Assembly: GCA_003598085.1 (NCBI GenBank)
Contig: QZKU01000067.1
Coordinates: forward strand, 1-57,605
DNA from: Candidatus Abyssobacteria bacterium SURF_5
GTDB taxonomy: Bacteria; Abyssobacteria; SURF-5
Direction of reading: 5' to 3'
Length of the DNA: 57,605 bases
This document shows, in pieces, positions 15,128 to 23,724 of this stretch (position 1 is the stretch's first letter; the number at the start of each line of letters is the position of its first letter). The notes under the pieces were generated by a model that was not told where the DNA came from, did no database searches, and saw only the letters and a program-made list of their open reading frames with translations. The translations under genes and the position numbers were made by a program.

Positions 15128-16312
15128 ATGATTTTGCGCAGGGATTTTCTTGTCAAAGCGGGAGTTACCGTTGCCGGGGTTGGCGGGTCGATAGCCGCTT
15201 TGAAATGGCTGAACAGGGGCGGCAAAGCGCAGGTTTCCGAGGTATCGGCGGCGGGCGAGGCGGCGGCCGGAGAAAGTCTCCCAGAGGCGCCGTCGGACAT
15301 TTTCGTTCGCGAGGCGATGCATTACAAGAAACTCGAGGAGGGCAAGGTCGAATGCGAGGTCTGCCCGCGCGCCTGCAAGGTGGCCCCGAAAGAGCGCGGC
15401 TACTGCGGCGTCCGCGAAAACTTCGGCGGCTCGTATAAGACCCTCGTATATGGGCGGGCCTGCTCGATCAACGTCGATCCAATCGAAAAGAAACCCCTCT
15501 TTCATTTCCTTCCCGGCGCGCGCGCCCTTTCGCTCGCGACCGCCGGCTGTAACATCGAATGCAAGTTCTGCCAGAATTGGGAGATTTCGCAGTTCCGGCC
15601 CGAGCAGGTGAGAAGCATCCATTTTCCGCCGGAGGCCGTCGTCGCGAAGGCGATCGAGGGCCGGATCGAGTCGATCGCGTTCACATATACCGAGCCCGTT
15701 GTCTTTTATGAATACATGCACGACACCGCCAAGCTCGCAAAGGAAAAAAGCATCAAGAGCGTGATGATATCGAACGGCTATATCAAGGAAAAGCCGATGT
15801 CCGAGCTGTGCGAGCATCTGAGCGCGGTGAAGATCGATCTGAAAGCGTTCACCGAAAAATTCTATTCCGAAATGTGCAGCGGCAAGCTTCAGCCCGTGCT
15901 GGACACGCTGAAGTTGTTGAAAAAGAAAAAGATGTGGTTCGAGGTCGTCGTTCTCATTATCCCAACTCTCAACGACGATCCCGGGGAAATCGCCGATATG
16001 TGCGCATGGATTGTGACGGAACTGGGTCCCGATGTCCCGATCCATTTCACCCGCTACCATCCCACCTATAAGATAAAAAATTTGCCTCCCACCCCGATCC
16101 GCACGCTTGACCGCGCGCGTGAAATCGCGCGAAAGGCCGGTCTGAATTACTCATATGTCGGAAATGTGCCCGGCCATGAAGGGGAATCGACCTATTGCCC
16201 GAATTGCCAAAGAGCGGTTGTTCGGCGCGTCGGCTTCGGCATAGCGAGCGTTGAGCTCGAAAAGGGGAAATGCAAGCATTGCGGGTGGACAATCGCCGGT
16301 GTCTGGACCTGA
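15128..16312 (+). CDS. AmmeMemoRadiSam-type radical SAM enzyme with Tat signal
   Basis: This 394-residue protein matches the AmrS/PflA-like radical SAM family: an N-terminal Cys set (ECEVCPRACKVAP and GYCGVREN), the cluster motif C141, C145, C148 in AGCNIECKFC, then SIAFTYTEPVVFYEY and the RYHPTYK region. The C-terminus carries two CxxC pairs (YCPNC and CKHC), a zinc-ribbon-like tail. Unusually, the protein starts with a twin-arginine signal (LRRDFLVKAG plus hydrophobic stretch), so it may be folded with its clusters and exported or membrane-anchored. AMMECR1 and Memo partner genes are not adjacent. The upstream DUF362 gene also has a Tat signal. The substrate is unknown. The start has no ribosome site because repeat DNA lies there. 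Confidence 0.88.
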   Translation: MILRRDFLVKAGVTVAGVGGSIAALKWLNRGGKAQVSEVSAAGEAAAGESLPEAPSDIFVREAMHYKKLEEGKVECEVCPRACKVAPKERGYCGVRENFGGSYKTLVYGRACSINVDPIEKKPLFHFLPGARALSLATAGCNIECKFCQNWEISQFRPEQVRSIHFPPEAVVAKAIEGRIESIAFTYTEPVVFYEYMHDTAKLAKEKSIKSVMISNGYIKEKPMSELCEHLSAVKIDLKAFTEKFYSEMCSGKLQPVLDTLKLLKKKKMWFEVVVLIIPTLNDDPGEIADMCAWIVTELGPDVPIHFTRYHPTYKIKNLPPTPIRTLDRAREIARKAGLNYSYVGNVPGHEGESTYCPNCQRAVVRRVGFGIASVELEKGKCKHCGWTIAGVWT

Positions 16313-16372
16313 AGCACGGAAATAATTTTCCTGCAGCAAAAGAAAAAATTAGCTTATAGGATAAGTTTATGG

Positions 16373-16378
16373 TATAAT
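16373..16378 (+). promoter_or_regulatory. Possible -10 box for the M6 protease gene
   Basis: TATAAT at 16373-16378 lies 67 bp before the chosen start; the -35 region (TTAGCT, 16349-16354) is poor, so this is tentative. Confidence 0.35.
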
Positions 16379-16445
16379 GGTTTCACTTTTTCATGAAGGT
16401 TTCATTACGAGCGGGTCCGCTTATTCACTTCAACAGGAGGTCGAA

Positions 16446-18188
16446 ATGGTTCGGAGACAGGCGGTTACGAGTCTTATGTTGTTCCTTTTCATCGCTTTTA
16501 CTGCGGGCGGTTTCGCACGCGAGGCATCCGCGATGCCGCCCCACCCCGAGCTCTTGCGCAAATACCGTGAGGGCAAGATTGCTATTCCCGAATTCCTGAA
16601 GAACCCCGAGTTGCTGAAAAGCCGGGGTATCAATGTGCCGCCGAAGAAAATCAGCGCCCTCGAACACCTTTTTTCAGAGAAGCGCCTGTCGGGGCCGGAG
16701 GGCGATTTCAAGGCGCTCGCTCTTCTGGTGGATTTCTCCGATAACCTCTCACAAGTTGGCGCCGCCTATTTCGACACGCTCGTCTTCGGTACCGGGACGG
16801 GCACGGTTAGGGATTTCTACACGCAGGTCTCTTACGGAAGCCTCACGATTGTGACGGTGAATCTGCCAAGCGCAGTGGGTTGGAGTCGTGCTTCGCAGCC
16901 CTATGCCTATTATACGGATGGCGAATATGGGCTCGGAACATATCCTCAAAACGCACAAAGGCTGGTCGAAGAAGTTGTCGATGCCGCCAACGCTGTTGTC
17001 GATTACTCTCAATATGATAATGACGGCAACGGCGTCGTCGATGCTCTCTTTGTCATACATGCCGGCAGCGGCGCGGAGCTCACAGGAAGCACGAGCGACA
17101 TCTGGTCGCATCAGTGGGCAATCAGCCCGCGGTACAAGGACGGGGTTTACATTTACCCGTATTCGATGGAGCCGGAATACTGGTATACCCCGGGCGACAT
17201 GACCATCGGCGTCTATTGCCACGAACTTGGCCACGTCTTCGGACTCCCCGACCTGTACGACACCGACTACAGCTCGCAGGGCATCGGCCGGTGGAGCCTG
17301 ATGGCGGGCGGAAGCTGGAACGGGACGCTGGGCAATTCGCCCGCTCATCCCGACGCCTGGAGCCGGATCGGCCTCGGATTTGCAGATGCAACCATCGTGA
17401 CGCAGGATTTTGACGGCGCCTCCATAGCGGCCATAGAAAATGCAGGCGGCGACATCTATCTTCTCTGGGACTGCGGCCTGTTTAATGACGAGTTCTTCCT
17501 CGTGGAGAACCGGCAGAAAATCGGCTATGACGCCGCCTTGCCGGGAGCTGGCCTGCTGATCTGGCACATCGACCAGGCCAAGACGAATAACACGCGCGAA
17601 TGTCTCAGCCAGGAAAACTGTGACTGCATCAATCATTTTCTCGTGGCTCTTGAACAGGCGGACGGCCAACTTCACCTGGAAAAGGGTCTGAACTCGGGAG
17701 ACGCCGGCGATTGCTTCCCCGGCTCGACAAACAAGCGCTCATTCGATCTCTCCACCAACCCCAACAGCGGTTCTTACATCGATTGTGATTCGGAGGTCGC
17801 CGTCTCCAACATCAGTAATTCCGCCACCACGATGACCGCCGATTTCGCCGTCTGCTCCACGTCTGGTCTAACACAGATTACGCTCACCTCCCCAGCCAAC
17901 GGGGCCGGCTTCTCCGCGCCGCCTACGTTTGAATGGTCTGCGGACGGCGGCTCGAACAATGCGTTTGCCGTCGATGCGAGCCTGTCTCCGACCTTCTCCT
18001 CGTATTATTCGACATATGACGATCTTGGTCTGCGGATCTACGGAACGAGTTGGACAGTTCCGTTGGGTGTGTGGAACAAGATACCCGCGGGTTCACCGGT
18101 GTACTGGAGGGTTCGTGGAGCCGACCTGAGCATAAAGCCGCTAGATGTCGTCACCAGCGATCAGGTATGGTCGTTCTACAAGCAGTAA
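16446..18188 (+). CDS. Secreted M6-family metalloprotease
   Basis: A 580-residue exported zinc protease. A signal peptide (about 1-30) is followed by the immune-inhibitor-A-like M6 domain with the zinc motif H259-E-L-G-H263 and the downstream GLPDLYD, then the Met-turn-like WSLMAGGSW. The last 106 residues (17868-18185) form a domain of the type FEWSADGG...FAVDASLSP...YWRVRGAD that is also at the C-terminus of the C39-like protein; it may be a sorting or binding module. ATG 16446 is chosen because AGGAGG (16435-16440) is five bases upstream. Together with the C39-like protein and the GH32 gene that follows, it suggests use or processing of external polymers. Confidence 0.9.
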   Translation: MVRRQAVTSLMLFLFIAFTAGGFAREASAMPPHPELLRKYREGKIAIPEFLKNPELLKSRGINVPPKKISALEHLFSEKRLSGPEGDFKALALLVDFSDNLSQVGAAYFDTLVFGTGTGTVRDFYTQVSYGSLTIVTVNLPSAVGWSRASQPYAYYTDGEYGLGTYPQNAQRLVEEVVDAANAVVDYSQYDNDGNGVVDALFVIHAGSGAELTGSTSDIWSHQWAISPRYKDGVYIYPYSMEPEYWYTPGDMTIGVYCHELGHVFGLPDLYDTDYSSQGIGRWSLMAGGSWNGTLGNSPAHPDAWSRIGLGFADATIVTQDFDGASIAAIENAGGDIYLLWDCGLFNDEFFLVENRQKIGYDAALPGAGLLIWHIDQAKTNNTRECLSQENCDCINHFLVALEQADGQLHLEKGLNSGDAGDCFPGSTNKRSFDLSTNPNSGSYIDCDSEVAVSNISNSATTMTADFAVCSTSGLTQITLTSPANGAGFSAPPTFEWSADGGSNNAFAVDASLSPTFSSYYSTYDDLGLRIYGTSWTVPLGVWNKIPAGSPVYWRVRGADLSIKPLDVVTSDQVWSFYKQ

Positions 18189-18226
18189 GAGAACTAAGGA
18201 AGGATTCTGCAGGTGTAGAGCAAATC

Positions 18227-18271
18227 GGGCATCCCCGGGAATCGGGAAGACACCGATTCCTGAGGATGCCC
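18227..18271 (+). terminator. Inverted repeat after the M6 protease gene
   Basis: GGGCATCC ... GGAATCGG pairs with CCGATTCC ... GGATGCCC. It is a strong stem 38 bp past the stop but lacks a clear T-run, so it is either a weak terminator or a transcript-stabilising hairpin. Confidence 0.45.
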
Positions 18272-18362
18272 TTCCCGCTTCGGAAGCGAACCCGTAAGGT
18301 GCTCTCGCCTTCAGGTTTTATTCAGAGACTTTCCCTGCACAACTTTCACCGGAAAAACCGGA

Positions 18363-19808
18363 ATGCCAGAATCAAAGCCAACTGACGCCATGCGCGCTTT
18401 GCGGGAGGCGATCCCTCGCGCAAACGCCGATCCTGCCCGCCCTGCTTACCACTTCGTTCCGCCGGCCCAATGGATGAACGATATCAACGGGACGATATTT
18501 CACAAGGGCCAGTACCACGTCTTTTATCAGCATAATCCATTTGGCGATATGCCGACGGGGGAGAAGCTGGCCCACATGCATTGGGGACACGCCCGCAGCA
18601 GCGATCTCGTGAACTGGGAACATCTGCCCATCGCGCTCGCTCCTTCTCTTGAGACGGGCGAGAAAAGCTGCTGGTCCGGCTGTGCCGCAATCGACGGCAG
18701 CGGCGATCCCATCATTATCTATACTTCGGTTTCCGAAGATCAGATGCCTTTCACAAAACCATTTACGCAAGCGGCCGCTCTCGGAGACGAGCGCCTGCTC
18801 TCATGGAGAAAATACGGGCGTAATCCGATCCTCTCGATTGAGAAGCACGGCCCTCCTCGTTCAAGCGGCGAGTGGCGAGACCCGTTCGTCTTCAAGACTG
18901 GCGCTGGCACATTCCTGATCCTCGGCGCCTGTGGAGATGCGGGAATCCCTCTTTTCCAGGCGCGGGACGAAACGTTACTGAATTGGAAGCATGTGGGCAG
19001 TCTCGCGCCTGAGAATGTGGAGTGCCCGAATTTCTTTGAACTGGGCCGGAAATGGATTCTGATCTCGTCACCGTTCGATTTGGTCAAATATGCGGCGGGA
19101 ACATTCGACCTTGAGTCTCTTGAATTCTCGCCTCAGGCTGTCGGCATCGTCGACTGGGGCGCCTGCTATGGAACGAACGTCCTCACCGATGATATGGGGC
19201 GCCGCATCCTGTTCGGCTGGATTCCCGGCTGGAATTGGGAACTTTTTCAAATCGGGCGCGGATGGAATGGGTGCATGGCGCTGCCGCGGGTACTGACGCT
19301 CGATGCCAAACACCGCATACTGCAGGAACCGGCGGCCGAGCTGAAAAAGCTTCGAGTGCACGAAAGTCTCGTTGAAAAAACTAAGGTGGCTCTTGATGAC
19401 TCGCAAAGCCCCTTGCGCGCGCAGATCGATTTTCAGAGCGAAGTTCTGGCTGAACTCTCCGCCATTACCGCCGCCGAATGCGGGCTCCGGTTTTTCTCCG
19501 GCGAGAACGTGATCGATATCAAGTGTCACCCGCAGAGATTGCTCATTGAGGTAGCGGATACGCCCGTTCCCCTGCCGTCCGGCGAGCAATCGCGTCTAAG
19601 TCTGCACGTTTTCATCGACAGATCAGTAGTCGAGATCTACATAAATGACGGAGAGGTGGTCGTCTCGAAAATGTTTAATACCGCCCTGACGAACCCGCGG
19701 TTGGAAGTATATGCCCGGGATGGCAGCATGAAGATCGATTCGCTGCGCGTTTGGAGACTGAACGCGGCTGAACGGAAGTTCGCTTACCCAGAACTGGATA
19801 ATATCTGA
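18363..19808 (+). CDS. Glycoside hydrolase family 32 (beta-fructosidase)
   Basis: A 481-residue enzyme hydrolysing beta-fructosidic bonds (sucrose, sucrose-6-phosphate, levan or inulin). Family landmarks: WMNDING with nucleophile D40, the FYQHNPFG motif, the RDP motif with D173 (EWRDPFVF) and the EC motif with acid/base E220 (NVECPNFF), followed by a C-terminal beta-sandwich (about 340-470) with the late HVFIDRSVVEIYINDGE signature. There is no signal peptide, so the enzyme is probably cytoplasmic. No sugar transporter or PTS gene is next to it, and exact substrate cannot be set. The ribosome site is weak (ACCGGA). Confidence 0.92.
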   Translation: MPESKPTDAMRALREAIPRANADPARPAYHFVPPAQWMNDINGTIFHKGQYHVFYQHNPFGDMPTGEKLAHMHWGHARSSDLVNWEHLPIALAPSLETGEKSCWSGCAAIDGSGDPIIIYTSVSEDQMPFTKPFTQAAALGDERLLSWRKYGRNPILSIEKHGPPRSSGEWRDPFVFKTGAGTFLILGACGDAGIPLFQARDETLLNWKHVGSLAPENVECPNFFELGRKWILISSPFDLVKYAAGTFDLESLEFSPQAVGIVDWGACYGTNVLTDDMGRRILFGWIPGWNWELFQIGRGWNGCMALPRVLTLDAKHRILQEPAAELKKLRVHESLVEKTKVALDDSQSPLRAQIDFQSEVLAELSAITAAECGLRFFSGENVIDIKCHPQRLLIEVADTPVPLPSGEQSRLSLHVFIDRSVVEIYINDGEVVVSKMFNTALTNPRLEVYARDGSMKIDSLRVWRLNAAERKFAYPELDNI

Positions 19809-19814
19809 AGTCGC

Positions 19815-21212
19815 TTATGCGCTCTCGGATGCTTCGAGCGGCAGCAGAATCTTGATGGTAGTCCCCTTTCGACGCTTGCTCGTTATCAGGATCTTTCCAC
19901 TGTGAGCTTCCACAATTCTCTTGCAGATTGGAATTCCGAGGCCGGCGCCATATTCTTTGGTGGTGACGAAAGGCAGCTGAATCCGGTCGATATCCCTCTT
20001 TGGAATTCCGCAGCCGCTGTCGGCTATCGAGAAGGAAACGGTTCGCGATCGTCTCGCCTTTGAAATACCGGATGAGATTGTCAATGTCCCCCCTGCGGGC
20101 ATTGCTTCTATCGCATTGGAAACCAGGTTCATGAGAACGCGTGTGATCTTCTGCCGATCGATACAGATCGTATCGTTTCCATTTTTCAGGTTGAGGCGAA
20201 GATCGAAAAGCTGCAACTTGGTTCCCATGGTCGCCAATGCGTTCTCCACTACTTCCCTGATTGCGCACGGCTCCTTGTTCAGATTGATATGTTTGCCGTA
20301 GTCGAGTAGTTCGCTGCCCAGGGTGTTCAGGATGCCGACCGCATACGTGATCTCATCAAGAAGCTGCAGTTGATCGGTATAGGATGCCACTTTCGGGCGC
20401 AACGCATCGCAGCTCATCCGGATGATCTGGAGAATATTCCTGATCTCGTGGGCCACGGTCGAAAGCATGCGCCCCATCTCAACAAGATTCTCGGCCTGTC
20501 GCAACTGTTCGCGCTCCTCATCGATTTTTAACCGCAGCTTTTTCGAGAGGCGGGAATATCTGCTCCTTGTTTTCTCGACCGTCTCCCGAAGCTGCTCCTG
20601 GTGAAGGGCGGCCGAAACATAAGCGGCAAATACCGAGGCGCTCTTTGCGTCCACTTCCGTGAAGCCGCCGGCCTTATTTGCGAGGTACAGAATTCCGGCG
20701 GTTTGAGAGTGGAGCCGTACGGGCATGAGCAATACATTTTTGATTCGGATGTGCCCGGAGCCGGTATGCGGCCGCCCTGCATAAACAAAAGAATTCATGC
20801 GGATGTAGTGGCCGCTCCGAACAACTTTTTTACAGAGACCTTGCACCGTCAGTGAGTGGATCGGTCCGCGGGCGCGCCCGGCCGCGCCGAAAAAACACAG
20901 CTTGCCAAACTTTTCTTTCCGCGCCAGCAGGATGTCGACCAGCGATGCGCCTAAAAAATTTTTGCATGTCCGGCAGATATCCTTTGCCGCCGTCGAGAAA
21001 GCACGGTTCTGAGCAACGGCGAGCGCTCCTTCCAAATAAGACGTTTCGACAACGGCAGGGGGGGATTCGGACAAAATCGCGGGCTCCTGTTTCTTTGCTC
21101 GCTGTTGCAGCAATTCTTCAAGGCTCACGATGCGGGCGCGCAGTGACTTCAGCTCGGAAACGAGATGCGCCTTTGTTTTCTTTTGGTCTTCCGCGATGGC
21201 TGTGCTTATCAT
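19815..21212 (-). CDS. GAF-domain sensor histidine kinase
   Basis: A 465-residue soluble kinase. An N-terminal coiled coil (about 10-42) is followed by a GAF-like sensory domain (about 60-205), a second coiled coil, a HisKA dimerisation domain with phospho-acceptor H255 (STVAHEIRN) and a HATPase_c domain with N-box (NLVSNAIEAMP), DSGCGIP (G1) and GAGLGIPICK (G2). No membrane segment is present, so it senses an internal signal. ATG 21212 is chosen for the AAGGGAG upstream. No response regulator is adjacent, so it is an orphan kinase here; its catalytic region resembles that of the kinase at the right end of the window. Confidence 0.9.
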   Translation of the reverse strand: MISTAIAEDQKKTKAHLVSELKSLRARIVSLEELLQQRAKKQEPAILSESPPAVVETSYLEGALAVAQNRAFSTAAKDICRTCKNFLGASLVDILLARKEKFGKLCFFGAAGRARGPIHSLTVQGLCKKVVRSGHYIRMNSFVYAGRPHTGSGHIRIKNVLLMPVRLHSQTAGILYLANKAGGFTEVDAKSASVFAAYVSAALHQEQLRETVEKTRSRYSRLSKKLRLKIDEEREQLRQAENLVEMGRMLSTVAHEIRNILQIIRMSCDALRPKVASYTDQLQLLDEITYAVGILNTLGSELLDYGKHINLNKEPCAIREVVENALATMGTKLQLFDLRLNLKNGNDTICIDRQKITRVLMNLVSNAIEAMPAGGTLTISSGISKARRSRTVSFSIADSGCGIPKRDIDRIQLPFVTTKEYGAGLGIPICKRIVEAHSGKILITSKRRKGTTIKILLPLEASESA

Positions 21213-21451
21213 AAACTCCCTTTCCTTCACGTCCTGTATCAGGCAAGGGATGACGCTCGCGTTGAGGTGCAGGATAGGTCTGGAGATGGAATGAAATGAT
21301 AGCTCGATGGGCTTCCGCATTCCGCACTGCAGGTGAAGGGGGAACCTTTTTCTCTTGCGGCCCCACTCCCTAACCAGAAAAAGTTCCTCTAGCTCCTCCA
21401 GTCATTTAGCCCAAGTCTGTCACATCCGACCCGGTAAGGCAATATCAGAAT

Positions 21452-22315
21452 CTAAATATTTTTTTCTTTTCTGCAAATCAGCTCTTTCAGCTTTTCCGCC
21501 GAATTTCGCATCACCGCGAGCACCTCCAGTGGATCGGCGCCTCCGTTGGTCACTTCCAGCAGCCACGGTCCGTGATAACCGTTGCGCAGGATCAGCTCTA
21601 TTGTGGCGTTCCAGTCCACGGAAGCGGTAAAAGGCGGTTTGTGTTCGTCATAGGCGCCATGATTGTCTGAGAGGTGCGTCGTGATGATCGGATGGCTGAC
21701 CCGCCGAAACATCTCGAACGTGCCGGGGTTTATATTAGCATGGCTGGAATCGAAGCAGATGCCGAAGATCCGCGGGTTCAGGGCCTCGAGCAGGCGCAAA
21801 AAGTGCTTCTCGCTTCCGCCAACGTCGTTTGCGCAGAGGTTCTCGACGGCAATGCGGACTCCATTATCCGCGGCGATTCTCTCGATCTCCTCAAAACTGC
21901 GTATGCTGTTGCTGATGCGCCGATCGTGTTCGTATTGCGCTGTTTTGTCCGTTGAATTCAGCGAGCCACCGGGATGGACAACCACTATGGTTCCTCCCAT
22001 CTTCCGGCAGTTCTCGATAGAGAGAACGACCTCGGAAACGCTTTTTCTGCGGGTGGAGGTGCTTTCGGACGAGATATCCGATCCCCCCTCGCACGGCGAG
22101 TGCACCGAACGAATCCACATGCCGCAGTCGCTCGCCATCTTCTTTACCTCGTTTGCCATCGACGCAGAATAGATATCGAACCACGGCACGTGCCCCCAGA
22201 TTTCAAAAAATCGAAACCCGTTCTTATATGCGGCCTCGAAAGCCGTCTCATTCAATGGGTCCCAAAAAAGATCGGACTGCAACCCGAAATCCAAAGATAT
22301 CGCCGATTCGTTCAT
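21452..22315 (-). CDS. Sugar phosphate isomerase/epimerase-like TIM barrel (AP endonuclease family 2 fold)
   Basis: A 287-residue protein with a xylose-isomerase-like barrel: FFEIWGHVPWFD, VHSPCEGG, VVVHPGG, VAVENL-type IAVENLCAND, ICFDSSHANI, TTHLSDNHG and PWLLEVTNGG are the metal- and substrate-binding strands in order. The His/Asp/Glu set fits a divalent-metal isomerase or epimerase. Start 22315 has GGAGATGG upstream. The neighbours are unrelated, so the actual sugar is unknown. Confidence 0.85.
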   Translation of the reverse strand: MNESAISLDFGLQSDLFWDPLNETAFEAAYKNGFRFFEIWGHVPWFDIYSASMANEVKKMASDCGMWIRSVHSPCEGGSDISSESTSTRRKSVSEVVLSIENCRKMGGTIVVVHPGGSLNSTDKTAQYEHDRRISNSIRSFEEIERIAADNGVRIAVENLCANDVGGSEKHFLRLLEALNPRIFGICFDSSHANINPGTFEMFRRVSHPIITTHLSDNHGAYDEHKPPFTASVDWNATIELILRNGYHGPWLLEVTNGGADPLEVLAVMRNSAEKLKELICRKEKNI

Positions 22316-22468
22316 TCCACCATCTCCAAAGTTGAAGTATGCCCCAGGAGCAGCTTCATACATCATAATAACATGATTCAAAAAACGAACCGACGAATGG
22401 CAACATAATGAGAAATCCATAAGCGAAAATGCACGGAACAGGACTGAAAAACATGGTCGTCAGCCCGT

Positions 22469-22498
22469 TTGACACGCCGTGAGAAAACCACATATAAT
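22469..22498 (+). promoter_or_regulatory. Consensus sigma70 promoter for the 99-residue protein
   Basis: TTGACA (22469-22474), 18 bp, TATAAT (22493-22498). Both hexamers are perfect. The start site would be near 22505, leaving a leader of only about 15 nt that contains the ribosome site. Confidence 0.75.
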
Positions 22499-22519
22499 GA
22501 ACGTGAGGAGGATTTCAAG

Positions 22520-22819
22520 ATGTTCGAAAAAGGAAGCCCGTTACGGGTATCGATTGACATCGGCGGCTCCGGTGTGCGAGAGTTGCATTTTGTCGGAAAA
22601 GTGGTGATAGACGCCGAAGACTTCATGGCGATTCAGTTCGACACCATCATTCTCCCGAAAATGGAAATCAAATCGGCTGACCAAATTCCCGACAAACCTC
22701 TTGAAGAAGTGTTGGGAACTGAAATATCAGCCTCCGACGCCGTTAAGCGGCTCAAACCGCCAAAGGTGGAGAATGTCAGGTTTATTCAGGAAACCGTCAA
22801 GAAGAAAGCCAAGTCCTAG
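22520..22819 (+). CDS. Small conserved-looking protein of unknown function
   Basis: This 99-residue, mixed-charge protein has no signal or membrane segment. It starts at ATG 22520 behind GAGGAGG with an eight-base gap and a fully consensus promoter, so it is likely well expressed. The first half is beta-rich (SPLRVSIDIGGSGVRELHFVG) and the end is Lys-rich. A PilZ-like fold was considered but the RxxxR and DxSxxG motifs are missing. I do not recognise it. Confidence 0.6.
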   Translation: MFEKGSPLRVSIDIGGSGVRELHFVGKVVIDAEDFMAIQFDTIILPKMEIKSADQIPDKPLEEVLGTEISASDAVKRLKPPKVENVRFIQETVKKKAKS

Positions 22820-22848
22820 CCGGGAAGCGCGATTGACAGCATCCTGCT

Positions 22849-23013
22849 TTAGCTCTTTTTCGATGTAACCGGAACGAATCCGGTAATGAGTTTTTCCGTC
22901 TTTCTGCTGCCGCATTTCGGGCACTTCCGCTTCCCCTTTTCCATCTGGCTTACGGACAATTTCTCCAAGAATTTCTTTTTACACGCTGTGCATCTGAATT
23001 CGTACACCGGCAT
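22849..23013 (-). CDS. FmdB-family zinc ribbon protein
   Basis: A 54-residue protein with the FmdB pattern: MPVYEFRCTACKKKF, then KCPKCGSRKTEKL. Cys9, Cys12 and the later CPKC pair form one zinc site. AGGAGG lies ten bases before the ATG. These proteins are described as putative regulators, but the role is unproven. It converges on the 99-residue gene. Confidence 0.85.
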   Translation of the reverse strand: MPVYEFRCTACKKKFLEKLSVSQMEKGKRKCPKCGSRKTEKLITGFVPVTSKKS

Positions 23014-23166
23014 GAGAAATTTTCCTCCTCATATCGAAAAAATAGCCGCTGTCGCACGTATGGAGAAACCGCTTGCTTGCGCCGTCTTGCGCAATGCGGG
23101 CTCTTGAATAATATTATATTCTAGCAACAAAATGTTTCAAGGAAACAGGCCAAATAGGATTTTTGG

Positions 23167-23195
23167 TTGCAACTTTTCTGATGTAGCTGTATAAT
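23167..23195 (+). promoter_or_regulatory. Sigma70-type promoter for the GspN-like operon
   Basis: TTGCAA (23167-23172), 17 bp, TATAAT (23190-23195), 35 bp before ATG 23230. Confidence 0.65.
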
Positions 23196-23229
23196 CTTGC
23201 AATTTCAGGGGGCGCATTCCGGAACTGCC

Positions 23230-23724
23230 ATGAAACTATTAACGAGGTCCGCGGTAGACAAGATCATGTGGAAGATCGGAAAGCAAACGTCCCGCGAAAT
23301 GTCTCTCGAGGCCGAGCGGTTCAACAAAGAACAGCCGCTCCTGGCCACCTTCGTCAATGCGTTCACTGCCGAACTTCCGCCGCAGGCGCGCGATCTTACT
23401 CTGTACCTTGCCTACCTGACGTGGCGAATTTTCGAGGGCGGCGGCAATAAAACCTCCCACGTGTCCGCCAGCATCATTCTCGATCAGATACAGCAGAACT
23501 GGTTGTTCATCGAACGCTTCGTTCGCATGCGCAAGATGGAGGCCGGCAGTTATCTCAGTGAAATCGATTTTCTTTCCCAACCGCACATTCTCGATTACAT
23601 CGCTTCGATCGCCCTGGCCGAGGGCAGAAGCAACGGCATCGCCGAGCATCATCTGGGATACATGGTCTTCGTCCTCAAAACTGTTCTCGATTCGCTCGAT
23701 GCAGCCGGAACTGAATCGCCGTGA
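23230..23724 (+). CDS. Hypothetical alpha-helical protein
   Basis: This 164-residue protein is predominantly helical and soluble, with segments such as LTLYLAYLTWRIFEGGG and HHLGYMVFVLKTVLDSLD. No family is recognised. I chose ATG 23230 over the upstream frame start because it lies a normal distance from the promoter at 23167-23195. The next gene (GspN-like) overlaps it by four bases, so they form an operon. The sequence does not indicate function. Confidence 0.65.
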   Translation: MKLLTRSAVDKIMWKIGKQTSREMSLEAERFNKEQPLLATFVNAFTAELPPQARDLTLYLAYLTWRIFEGGGNKTSHVSASIILDQIQQNWLFIERFVRMRKMEAGSYLSEIDFLSQPHILDYIASIALAEGRSNGIAEHHLGYMVFVLKTVLDSLDAAGTESP

